Shown here: positions 1 to 6,189 of the stretch, piece by piece | Position numbering within the stretch: the stretch's first letter is position 1 | Layout: each line of letters starts with the position of its first letter | Assembly: GCA_002746275.1 (NCBI GenBank) | Contig: NVWR01000002.1 | Span: forward strand, 512,414 to 520,027 | DNA from: Rhodobiaceae bacterium | GTDB lineage: Bacteria; Pseudomonadota; Alphaproteobacteria; Parvibaculales; Parvibaculaceae | Length of the DNA: 7,614 nt | Direction of reading: 5' to 3' | Translations under genes and position numbers: made by a program | The notes under the pieces: generated by a model | Told to the model about the DNA's origin: nothing | Databases searched by the model: none | The model's input: the letters and a program-made list of their open reading frames with translations, nothing else

Positions 1-482
1 CGGGACCAGTCGATGGCATTGAGGTCTCCGTCTTGGGTGCACGTTGTCACATAGGTTACCTGCCGAACGCTGCCACGTTCTGTCAGCGGAAACCCAAGAC
101 TGGCGGCAGCGGCTGTGCCAGCGGTAATTCCCGGACATATTTCGTAGGAAATTCCGGAGCGTTTCAGGGCTGCTGTTTCTTCTTCTAGTCGCCCAAACAT
201 GCTGGGGTCTCCACCCTTCAGACGAACGACAACGTGACCTCGATACGCAGCTTCCACCAAGCGGCGGTTTATTTCCGATTGCGCCATGGATGCACACCCG
301 GCACGTTTACCAACGCATATGCGTGTTGTTCCAGGTGTGACGAGCTTCAGGATTTCAGGACCAACAAGCGCGTCGTAGAGAACGATGTCGGCTTCTCCAA
401 GGAGGCGGGCAGCTCTGAGCGTCAACAGTTCGGGATCCCCAGGCCCCGCTCCGACAAAATGGATGTGCGGTCGAGTGTTCAT
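1..482 (-). CDS. cobA: Uroporphyrinogen-III C-methyltransferase (SUMT), 3' end outside window
   Basis: This enzyme transfers two methyl groups from S-adenosylmethionine to uroporphyrinogen III to give precorrin-2, the branch point to siroheme and cobalamin. It acts in the cytoplasm. The first 160 codons are visible, out of a usual 250-280. Family motifs seen: VGAGPGDPELLTLRA at residues 10-24 (N-terminal SAM-binding loop), YDALV at 36-40, VGKRAG at 57-62, VVRLKGGDPSMFGR at 85-98 and PGITAG at 117-122. The start is the ATG of an ATGA overlap with the nasA stop, preceded by the Shine-Dalgarno-like AAAGGGAG about 10 nt upstream. The protein begins directly with the methyltransferase domain, so it is not a CysG-type fusion, where an N-terminal dehydrogenase/ferrochelatase comes first. 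A C-terminal fusion cannot be excluded. Its position as last visible gene behind nirB, nirD and nasA implies it supplies siroheme precursor for NirB. The family is sure; the symbol (cobA, nasF or sumT) is a naming choice. Confidence 0.95.
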   Translation of the reverse strand, partial: MNTRPHIHFVGAGPGDPELLTLRAARLLGEADIVLYDALVGPEILKLVTPGTTRICVGKRAGCASMAQSEINRRLVEAAYRGHVVVRLKGGDPSMFGRLEEETAALKRSGISYEICPGITAGTAAAASLGFPLTERGSVRQVTYVTTCTQDGDLNAIDWS

Positions 483-3103
483 TCTGCAGCCACTCCCTTT
501 GTCATTTGACCCAGCTCCTGTTTCAGCAAAGAAGCGATTTCCGATTTGCAGGACCCACAATTGGTCCCAGCTCCCGTGCACATACCAATTTGCATCACAC
601 TTTGTGCACTTTGAGAATGTATTGCGTTCCGAATGGCTGGCGCTCGAACGCCCAGGCAAGAACAAATGACTGGCCCCAACTCCCCACCTGACGCGGGGCG
701 CCCCGCAAGAAGTGCTGCACGGTCTGTGTCGTTTACTTCCTCAGCGCCGTAGAGACTAATAATCCACTCCGGTGAGGGAGATCGGCCACGCGGACCAAAT
801 GCCAGGCACGCGGCAATCTTGTCATTGCGCATCAGGGCCCGGCGATAGATGCCCGCCGAAGGGTCAGCGACAGAAAGCACATCGCCTGACCACTCCCAAT
901 TGTCCGATATGCCGAGAAGATCGATAAAGCCGAGTTCGTTTGAGGAGAGGGTTGCCAGGGAGTGAAAATACCCGCCCTTGATGCGGCGCCGCGCCCAATA
1001 GCCGAACCCAGACAGGTCAATTTCCTCAGAGCTTAGATAGTACCCGGTCTGCAGCACATTAAGGCGTTGCAACGCAGCAGGCGTGTGCTTCAATTCCGGT
1101 TGACCTGATATCGGATCACAAACCGGATTTGTCAGCGTTCCTATTACAGCCTTCGAGGCAAATTGGTCGGTCCAGTGTATCAATGTGAAAATATCGCCCG
1201 GTCGAACCTGGTCACTGCTTTCCGCCCGCAAAATGACCTGCCCCCAGTGGGTTGAGACTTGAACCAAGTCACCGGCTCTGATGTCCTCCCGCGCAGCGTC
1301 TACCTCGTTGATCCAAACTGTCGGCTCCGGTGCATGGTTTACTAATTTCGGCAAATGCCCCGTGCGCGTCATGGTGTGCCATTGATCGCGTGTACGACCG
1401 GTGTTCAAAACATATGGGTAGGCTTTATCTGTTTTGTTTCCGGGAGGCAGTGGAAACACATTCACTGTTCTTGTCATGCCCGCTTGTTTTTCGTTCAAAA
1501 GACGGGCTGTCCCTCGACCGTCAACAATCGGCCATTGCACGGGGGCCAGTTCGTCATAGTGAATTTTATCCATCGCACCAAACTCGGATATGTCGAAAAG
1601 TCGCTCTCCGTCATTCTCGTATCCTGAGAGGGCTGCATGTTCTGCAAAAATTTCATGAGGCCCCTGATAGGAAAAGGCGCGCTCAAAGCCCATTCTTTGC
1701 GCAACACCGCAGATCAGCTGCCAATCAGGCCGAACGTCACCTGGGGTTGGCATGAATGCGCGCTGTCGTGAAATGCGCCGTTCCGAATTCGTTACTGTGC
1801 CATCCTTTTCACCCCAACCGGCTGCTGGCAGAGCGACGTCCGCATACCGCAACGTATCTGTCTTGTCCGCACAGTCTGAGACGATAACAAGCTCACAGGC
1901 GGCAAGCGCACGCCGGACACGGTCTGCATTGGGCATGCTGACAGCGGGATTTGTGCCCATAATCCACAGCGCCTTGATCTCTCCACTGGCAACTGCGTCA
2001 AACAGTTCGACCGCTTTGAGCCCCTCCTGAGTAGCCATATTTGGCGCAGACCAGAAACGTCCGACCCGCTCGACATCGGTTGGTGCAAAACCCATATGTG
2101 CGGCGAGTTGATTGGCAAGACCGCCGACTTCACGCCCGCCCATCGCGTTTGGCTGGCCGGTGATCGAAAACGGCCCCATACCCGGGCGACCTATTCGGTC
2201 AGACAGCAGGTGACAATTTATAATGGCGTTGGCCTTGTCAGTTCCTTGGCTAGACTGGTTGACCCCTTGTGAAAACACCGTCAGCCAATTCTCTGTCTCT
2301 GCGACCCATTCATAAAATTTCGTGACCTGGTCCTGCGGCAGATCGCAAATATGGGCGACGGATGAAATGTCTGCGGTCTTGTCAAAATCGGCTGCGGGCT
2401 TTTTTGCTACACCTGCCTTTACGAGAAATTGGGCAAGGCCATTGAACAGGGCGACATCTGTTCCCGGCTTCAAGGCAAGATGGAGATCGGATACCTGAGC
2501 CGTTGCCGTTTGTCTTGGGTCCAGAGTAACGATCCGAGCACCACGTTCCTCACGCGCCTGTTCGACACGCTGGAATAGGATCGGGTGACACCATGCCGCA
2601 TTTGATCCCGTGAACACTGTCAAATCCGCCAGGTCGAAGTCTTCATAACAGCCAGGCACAATATCTTCGCCAAAGGCTCGTTTGTGAGCAGACACAGCAG
2701 ACGACATGCACAGTCGAGAATTCGTATCGACGTTGGCGCTCCCGATAAACCCCTTCATGAGTTTATTGGCAACGTAATAGTCTTCTGTGAGTAATTGGCC
2801 GGATAGATAGAACCCAATTGCATTGGGGCCGTGTTGCTCAATAATCTGCTTTAGTCGGTCTGCAATATGATCCAGCGCCTCATCAACAGAAACGTTTTCG
2901 TTTCCAACCCGCGCCTTCAGCAAGCGCCCCTCTAGGCCGAGTGTTTCACCAAGACTGGCACCCTTACCGCACAGCTTACCGAAATTTGCTGGATGGGAGG
3001 CATCCCCTCGAAGCTCAACACTACGCGCCCCTGCTGACTTCACCTCAATCCCGCAGCCGACCCCGCAATATGCACAGGTTGTTCGTGTCCAGGGTTCGCT
3101 CAT
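479..3103 (-). CDS. nasA: Assimilatory nitrate reductase, catalytic molybdenum subunit with C-terminal BFD [2Fe-2S] domain
   Basis: This protein reduces nitrate to nitrite in the cytoplasm using bis-molybdopterin guanine dinucleotide and iron-sulfur clusters. The 874 residues match a full-length NasA. Residues 5-60 hold the [4Fe-4S] domain with C10, C13, C17 and C45, followed by K47. SRLCMSSAV at 129-137 carries C132, the expected Mo ligand (Cys as in Nap/Nas, not Sec). The C-terminal dinucleotide-binding domain starts near 563 (YPYVLNTGRTRDQWH). A linker at about 690-805 resembles the middle domain of NirB. A BFD-like [2Fe-2S] domain at 812-860 has CSC (C814, C816) and CGSC (C849, C852). There is no twin-arginine signal, which argues against periplasmic NapA. 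The ATG overlaps the nirD stop (ATGA), and no clear Shine-Dalgarno sequence is seen just upstream, so translation probably depends on coupling to nirD. A formate dehydrogenase-like relative is the main alternative, but the BFD tail and the neighbours favour nitrate reductase. Confidence 0.97.
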   Translation of the reverse strand: MSEPWTRTTCAYCGVGCGIEVKSAGARSVELRGDASHPANFGKLCGKGASLGETLGLEGRLLKARVGNENVSVDEALDHIADRLKQIIEQHGPNAIGFYLSGQLLTEDYYVANKLMKGFIGSANVDTNSRLCMSSAVSAHKRAFGEDIVPGCYEDFDLADLTVFTGSNAAWCHPILFQRVEQAREERGARIVTLDPRQTATAQVSDLHLALKPGTDVALFNGLAQFLVKAGVAKKPAADFDKTADISSVAHICDLPQDQVTKFYEWVAETENWLTVFSQGVNQSSQGTDKANAIINCHLLSDRIGRPGMGPFSITGQPNAMGGREVGGLANQLAAHMGFAPTDVERVGRFWSAPNMATQEGLKAVELFDAVASGEIKALWIMGTNPAVSMPNADRVRRALAACELVIVSDCADKTDTLRYADVALPAAGWGEKDGTVTNSERRISRQRAFMPTPGDVRPDWQLICGVAQRMGFERAFSYQGPHEIFAEHAALSGYENDGERLFDISEFGAMDKIHYDELAPVQWPIVDGRGTARLLNEKQAGMTRTVNVFPLPPGNKTDKAYPYVLNTGRTRDQWHTMTRTGHLPKLVNHAPEPTVWINEVDAAREDIRAGDLVQVSTHWGQVILRAESSDQVRPGDIFTLIHWTDQFASKAVIGTLTNPVCDPISGQPELKHTPAALQRLNVLQTGYYLSSEEIDLSGFGYWARRRIKGGYFHSLATLSSNELGFIDLLGISDNWEWSGDVLSVADPSAGIYRRALMRNDKIAACLAFGPRGRSPSPEWIISLYGAEEVNDTDRAALLAGRPASGGELGPVICSCLGVRAPAIRNAIHSQSAQSVMQIGMCTGAGTNCGSCKSEIASLLKQELGQMTKGVAAE
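493..500 (-). promoter_or_regulatory. Ribosome binding site of cobA
   Basis: On the minus strand AAAGGGAG lies 10 nt before the cobA ATG, inside the last codons of nasA. It supports this start and suggests cobA can recruit ribosomes itself as well as through the ATGA overlap. Confidence 0.6.
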
Positions 3104-3423
3104 GCTGACGGTTTCTGACGCGCAAGAAAAATTTCACCGTCGACTGTCTTAACCTCATACTTAGCCACACACCCCTGATCTGGCCCGCGAACATGCCCGG
3201 TTTCTAAGTCGATAACCCAATTGTGCAACGGGCAGGTAACGCCTGTGTCATGCACAATGCCATCCGACAGTGGACCGGCAAGGTGAGGACATTTGTCTTC
3301 CAAAGCAAAAACCTGATCCGTTGATGTACGAAACACCGCAAGCTGCACGCCCTGTTCTTTGAATTTTCTGGCCCCGCGCGGCGGAATATCAGCCAACTGT
3401 CCAATAGAAATCCACTCACTCAT
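3100..3423 (-). CDS. nirD: NAD(P)H nitrite reductase small subunit, Rieske type
   Basis: This is the small subunit of the cytoplasmic NirBD nitrite reductase, 107 residues and full length for the family. It is a single Rieske-like [2Fe-2S] fold with an intact ligand set: C45-P-H47 in LEDKCPHLAGPLSDG and C64-P-L-H67 in VTCPLHNW. Enterobacterial NirD has lost these residues, whereas Bacillus NasE-type proteins keep them, so this copy should bind a cluster. I chose the ATG at 3423, which gives MSEWISIGQL and forms an ATGA overlap with the nirB stop. An in-frame ATG 28 codons upstream lies inside nirB and adds a basic, unconserved-looking tail (MGGADHTKTR...), so I rejected it. AAAGG lies 7 nt before the chosen start. 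The gene's stop overlaps the nasA start. Confidence 0.96.
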   Translation of the reverse strand: MSEWISIGQLADIPPRGARKFKEQGVQLAVFRTSTDQVFALEDKCPHLAGPLSDGIVHDTGVTCPLHNWVIDLETGHVRGPDQGCVAKYEVKTVDGEIFLARQKPSA

Positions 3424-5873
3424 GCGGGCACCTTTTCTTCGAGGGGCAGAAACTCGTTTTGTAGTTTTGGCGCCAGACCTGGTTTTTGTGTGGTCCGCTC
3501 CGCCCAAGGATCCGTCTGCGCATGTGATTGAGAAACACGAAACCGCTCAGCCAGGATCACCCGACCATCCGCATCGTCTACGATCCGCTCAACAACTGCG
3601 CCTAAGCCAATCCTGTCGATCCACGGAGCCGTTCGCTCCAGATAGTGTGCGTTCTCCCGATAGAATTGTATGAAGGCAAAGCAATGCTCTAACAGTTCTT
3701 CCTCTGTTTCTACCTTGCAGAGAAAATCGGTCACCCGAACTGTGATACCTCCATTGCCACCTACGTGAAGTTCCCATCCTGAATCGACAGCGATGATGCC
3801 AAAATCCTTGATCGTTGATTCAGCGCAGTTGCGCGGGCAACCAGATACGGCCATTTTGAATTTGTGAGGCATCCACGAACCCCAAGTGAGCTTTTCAAGT
3901 AAAACCCCCATGCCGGTGGAATCCTGGGTGCCGAAGCGACACCATTCAGACCCGACGCACGTTTTGACGGTGCGCAGAGCCTTGCCATAAGCGTGACCAG
4001 AAACCATTCCGGCATCGTTCAGGTCGCGCCAGACGGCTGGCAAATCTTCTTTTTTCACTCCCAGCAGATCAATGCGCTGACCACCTGTAACCTTGACTGT
4101 GGGAATGGAAAATTTGTCGGCGACATCAGCGATCGCTCGCAACTCGGCAGAAGTGGTGACACCACCCCACATGCGTGGGATCACAGAGAACGTTCCGTCC
4201 TTCTGGATATTGGCGTGAACCCTTTCGTTGACGAAGCGACTTTGTGCGTCATCAACGTACTCGCCAGGCCACTCGCACACCAAATAGTAGTTCAATGCGG
4301 GACGGCAACTCGCGCAGCCATCCGGTGTCGACCAGTCCAAAACCTGCATAACTTGGGGGATTGTTTTCAGGCTTTGGACTTTGATTAGGCGGCGCACAGC
4401 GTCATGACCGAGCGTGGTGCAACCGCACATTGGTTTAATGGTTGGCTCGCCAGAATAATCGTCGCCCAGAGTAAAGGTCAGCAATTGCTCAACCAACCCT
4501 GTACATGAGCCACAACTCGCAGACGCCTTGGTGTGTGTGCGAATTTCCTGAAGAGTCGCGTGCCCCTCTTGGATTGCCGAAACAATCGTGCCCTTACATA
4601 CACCGTTGCAGCCACAAATTTCTGCTGTGTCAGGCAATCCTGCAACGGCGTTAGAAGGGTCCAGGTCATTGGCCGCCAACGCCTGACCAAAAATCATTCT
4701 GTCCCGAATATCGACCACAGACTCACCCGTCTGGACCATGTTAAAGTACCAAGCACCATCGCCGGTATCACCATACAATACGGCACCAATAAGCTTGTCA
4801 TCTTCGACCACAAGGCGCTTGTAAATACCTCTTGCTGCGTCACGGAACACGATATCTTCTCTGCCTTCTCCCGGCCCAAAATCACCGGCGGAGAAAAGAT
4901 CAATCCCCGTCACTTTCAGCTTGGTAGATGTTTGAGATCCACCGTAGGCGCTGTGCCCACGGCAAGCGAGATGGTTCGCGCAAACTTTCGCCTGATCAAA
5001 CAGAGGGGCGACCAGACCATAGGTCGCGCCACGATGCTGCACACATTCGCCGACAGCATAAATACTCGGATCATATGTTTGGAGTGTGTCGCTCACCAAT
5101 ACACCGCGATCACAGGCAAGGCCGGCTTTTTTGGCAAGAGCTGCATTGGGGCGGATGCCGACAGCCATCACCACTAGATCCGCCTTAACCGTGCGCCCGT
5201 CTTTCAACTTTACCGCTTCAACACGATCAGACCCCAAAATGGTTTCGGTTTCTGCGCCGGTCAGAATTTTCAAACCTCGAGCTTCCAATGATATCCGCAG
5301 AAGATCGCCTGCGGCCTCATCCAATTGACGCTCCATCAATGTATCCATCAGATGGATCACAGTGACGTCCATACCGCGGGTCATGAGACCGTTGGCAGCT
5401 TCCAGCCCAAGGAGCCCCCCACCGATTACGACAGCATGCTGATGCTCGTTGGAGGCATCAATCATCCTTTCAACGTCCCAGATATCGCGAAAGGTAATGA
5501 CACCGTTAAGGTCATGCCCGGGAAGCGGAATGATAAATGGGTTGGACCCGGTGGCAAGCAATAGCCGATCGTAAGGCGTGCGCGATCCATCACTCGCGAC
5601 GACCTCCATAGCAACCCGGTCGATCATTGTGACTTCCAGGCCCCTACGCAGATCGATATTGTTCGTCGCATACCAATCGAGATCATTGATCATGATTTCA
5701 TCGACGGTTTTCTCACCGCTTAAGACCGGCGACAACATGATGCGGTTGTAGTTCCCGTGAGGTTCGTTGCCGAACACGGTAATGTCGTAGTGATCTGGAG
5801 CAAGAGCCAACAGTTCTTCGACCGTTCGCATGCCAGCCATACCATTTCCGATGACGACGAGCTTCTCCGCCAT
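3420..5873 (-). CDS. nirB: NAD(P)H nitrite reductase large subunit (siroheme, FAD, Fe-S)
   Basis: This subunit performs the six-electron reduction of nitrite to ammonium with NAD(P)H, in the cytoplasm with NirD. It has 817 residues and is full length. Domains in order: FAD-binding Rossmann fold (VVIGNGMAG, 6-14); NAD(P)H-binding fold (VVIGGGLLGLEAA, 148-160); a middle domain at about 316-400; a first BFD-like [2Fe-2S] motif with C420, C422, C454 and C457; a second BFD-like motif with C483, C485, C520 and C523; the ferredoxin-like half-domain from about 555 (MWGGVTTSAELRAIAD at 568-583); and the siroheme/[4Fe-4S] domain with TCVGSEWC (C639, C645) and SGCPRNC (C679, C683). All cluster ligands are present, so the enzyme looks active. 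The ATG at 5873 is preceded by AAAGGAG 9 nt upstream. It is the first gene of the leftward operon, behind a sigma-54-type promoter, and its stop overlaps the nirD start by 4 nt. Confidence 0.98.
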   Translation of the reverse strand: MAEKLVVIGNGMAGMRTVEELLALAPDHYDITVFGNEPHGNYNRIMLSPVLSGEKTVDEIMINDLDWYATNNIDLRRGLEVTMIDRVAMEVVASDGSRTPYDRLLLATGSNPFIIPLPGHDLNGVITFRDIWDVERMIDASNEHQHAVVIGGGLLGLEAANGLMTRGMDVTVIHLMDTLMERQLDEAAGDLLRISLEARGLKILTGAETETILGSDRVEAVKLKDGRTVKADLVVMAVGIRPNAALAKKAGLACDRGVLVSDTLQTYDPSIYAVGECVQHRGATYGLVAPLFDQAKVCANHLACRGHSAYGGSQTSTKLKVTGIDLFSAGDFGPGEGREDIVFRDAARGIYKRLVVEDDKLIGAVLYGDTGDGAWYFNMVQTGESVVDIRDRMIFGQALAANDLDPSNAVAGLPDTAEICGCNGVCKGTIVSAIQEGHATLQEIRTHTKASASCGSCTGLVEQLLTFTLGDDYSGEPTIKPMCGCTTLGHDAVRRLIKVQSLKTIPQVMQVLDWSTPDGCASCRPALNYYLVCEWPGEYVDDAQSRFVNERVHANIQKDGTFSVIPRMWGGVTTSAELRAIADVADKFSIPTVKVTGGQRIDLLGVKKEDLPAVWRDLNDAGMVSGHAYGKALRTVKTCVGSEWCRFGTQDSTGMGVLLEKLTWGSWMPHKFKMAVSGCPRNCAESTIKDFGIIAVDSGWELHVGGNGGITVRVTDFLCKVETEEELLEHCFAFIQFYRENAHYLERTAPWIDRIGLGAVVERIVDDADGRVILAERFRVSQSHAQTDPWAERTTQKPGLAPKLQNEFLPLEEKVPA
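3431..3435 (-). promoter_or_regulatory. Ribosome binding site deciding the nirD start
   Basis: AAAGG on the minus strand ends 7 nt before the ATG at 3423. It supports the 107-residue start over the in-frame ATG 84 nt upstream. Confidence 0.55.
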
Positions 5874-5882
5874 TTCAATGGG

Positions 5883-5889
5883 CTCCTTT
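5883..5889 (-). promoter_or_regulatory. Ribosome binding site of nirB
   Basis: AAAGGAG on the minus strand stands 9 nt before the nirB ATG at 5873. It is a strong Shine-Dalgarno match that fixes the start. Confidence 0.8.
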
Positions 5890-5901
5890 GCTTATCGAGA
5901 G

Positions 5902-5912
5902 GCGCAATGCGC
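5902..5912 (-). other. Short inverted repeat in the predicted nirB leader
   Basis: GCGCA and TGCGC form a perfect 5-bp inverted repeat around one central base, between the predicted transcript start (about 5920) and the nirB ribosome binding site. As RNA it could fold as a small 4-bp GC stem with a 3-nt loop, or as DNA it could be a protein site. There is no T-run after it, so it is not a terminator. It may have no function. Confidence 0.3.
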
Positions 5913-5930
5913 GTGATTTGACTAAGACTT

Positions 5931-5946
5931 CGCAAAGCCCATGCCA
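5931..5946 (-). promoter_or_regulatory. Sigma-54 (-24/-12) promoter for nirB-nirD-nasA-cobA
   Basis: Read on the minus strand this is TGGCATGGGCTTTGCG. The -24 element TGGCAT differs from the TGGCAC consensus at one base. The spacer is exactly 5 nt and the -12 element TTGC is perfect. The invariant GG and GC pairs are correctly spaced. The predicted transcript start is near 5920, giving a leader of about 47 nt before the nirB ATG. Nitrate-assimilation operons of proteobacteria are often activated by NtrC with sigma-54, so this fits the operon's function. The match is seen; its activity is inferred. Confidence 0.75.
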
Positions 5947-6015
5947 ATCGCGATATTGCGCGGAGGCCGCAGAGAACATCACAATTTCTAGACCCCAGGC
6001 GACAACAGGTTTTTT

Positions 6016-6037
6016 TGCACTGCACAATTCGCACGCA
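6016..6037. promoter_or_regulatory. Possible activator (NtrC-like) half-site cluster
   Basis: TGCAC occurs twice back to back (6016-6020 and 6021-6025), followed by CGCAC at 6030-6034. TGCAC is the half-site of the enterobacterial NtrC consensus (TGCACC...GGTGCA). The second copy with ACGCA at 6033-6037 makes a 17-bp imperfect dyad of the right length, but the right arm is poor. The cluster lies about 75 bp upstream of the nirB -24 element and about 110 bp upstream of the narK one, a plausible distance for one shared enhancer. This is a weak call based on position and partial match. Confidence 0.3.
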
Positions 6038-6132
6038 TTTGTTGCCAAGCCCTGCTTATATTTTTGTCATTTCAACCTGTGCTCAGACTCGCAAACGGCA
6101 AAAACCAGCGGCTCTTGAGTGGTTGATTCAAA

Positions 6133-6148
6133 TGGCACAGCAGTTGCG
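6133..6148 (+). promoter_or_regulatory. Sigma-54 (-24/-12) promoter for narK
   Basis: TGGCACAGCAGTTGCG matches TGGCAC-N5-TTGC at every conserved base with the exact 5-nt spacer; only the final, less conserved A/T position is G. The predicted transcript start is near 6159, giving a leader of about 31 nt to the ATG at 6190. It faces away from the nirB promoter. Activation by NtrC or a related enhancer-binding protein is inferred. Confidence 0.82.
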
Positions 6149-6150
6149 AC

Positions 6151-6166
6151 GGGCACACCAATTGCC
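6151..6166 (+). promoter_or_regulatory. Second sigma-54-like element downstream of the narK promoter
   Basis: GGGCACACCAATTGCC repeats the -24/-12 pattern 18 bp after the first copy: GG, CAC, a 5-nt spacer and TTGC are kept. The two 18-bp units share 13 of 18 bases. If used, it would start transcription near 6177, only about 13 nt before the narK ATG. It could be a weak second promoter, a sigma-54 holoenzyme docking site, or chance. GGGCA (6151-6155) and TGCCC (6163-6167) also form a 5-bp inverted repeat. Confidence 0.4.
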
Positions 6167-6179
6167 CCCCGCATACATG

Positions 6180-6184
6180 TGGAG
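6180..6184 (+). promoter_or_regulatory. Ribosome binding site of narK
   Basis: TGGAG ends 5 nt before the ATG at 6190 and is the only Shine-Dalgarno-like sequence nearby. It favours 6190 over the out-of-frame ATG at 6177. Confidence 0.6.
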
Positions 6185-6189
6185 TCCCA

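Larger units (their letters stand above)
5874..6189. promoter_or_regulatory. Divergent nirB / narK control region
   Basis: This 316-bp stretch between the two start codons has no credible gene. The short open frames crossing it lack ribosome binding sites and recognisable protein features. It holds a sigma-54-type promoter for nirB (5931-5946), one for narK (6133-6148), and a second narK-side copy (6151-6166). The two main -24 elements are about 187 bp apart. The middle part (about 6005-6100) is rich in T and A runs and contains clustered TGCAC half-sites that could be activator binding sites. No intrinsic terminator and no long structured leader are seen. The leaders predicted from the promoters are only about 47 nt (nirB) and 31 nt (narK), which leaves no room for a two-hairpin antiterminator target of the NasR or NasT kind. 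Confidence 0.85.

Noticed and set aside
1330..2030. Plus-strand open frames opposite nasA (141 and 92 codons)
   Set aside because: They are antisense to the molybdopterin domains and their translations look like unrelated low-quality sequence. They follow from the coding strand's codon bias.
3424..3507. Longer nirD start giving 135 residues
   Set aside because: The extra 28 residues lie within the nirB 3' end, are basic and do not look like the family. The shorter start has a ribosome binding site and the ATGA overlap seen at the other junctions.
4533..5177. 214-codon plus-strand open frame inside nirB
   Set aside because: It lies wholly antisense to well-conserved NirB domains, has no recognisable protein features and no ribosome binding site. 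It is a shadow frame.
6042..6062. TTGCCA ... TATATT as a sigma-70 promoter toward narK
   Set aside because: The boxes are only 9 nt apart, far short of the usual 16-18.
6005..6080. ACAGGTT (6005-6011) and its reverse complement AACCTGT (6074-6080)
   Set aside because: A 7-bp inverted match with a 62-nt gap is expected by chance a few times in a region this long.
6103..6124. Interrupted inverted repeat (AACCA, CTC / GAGTGGTT) just upstream of the narK promoter
   Set aside because: The pairing needs a 4-nt bulge and matches no operator I know. It is too weak to call.
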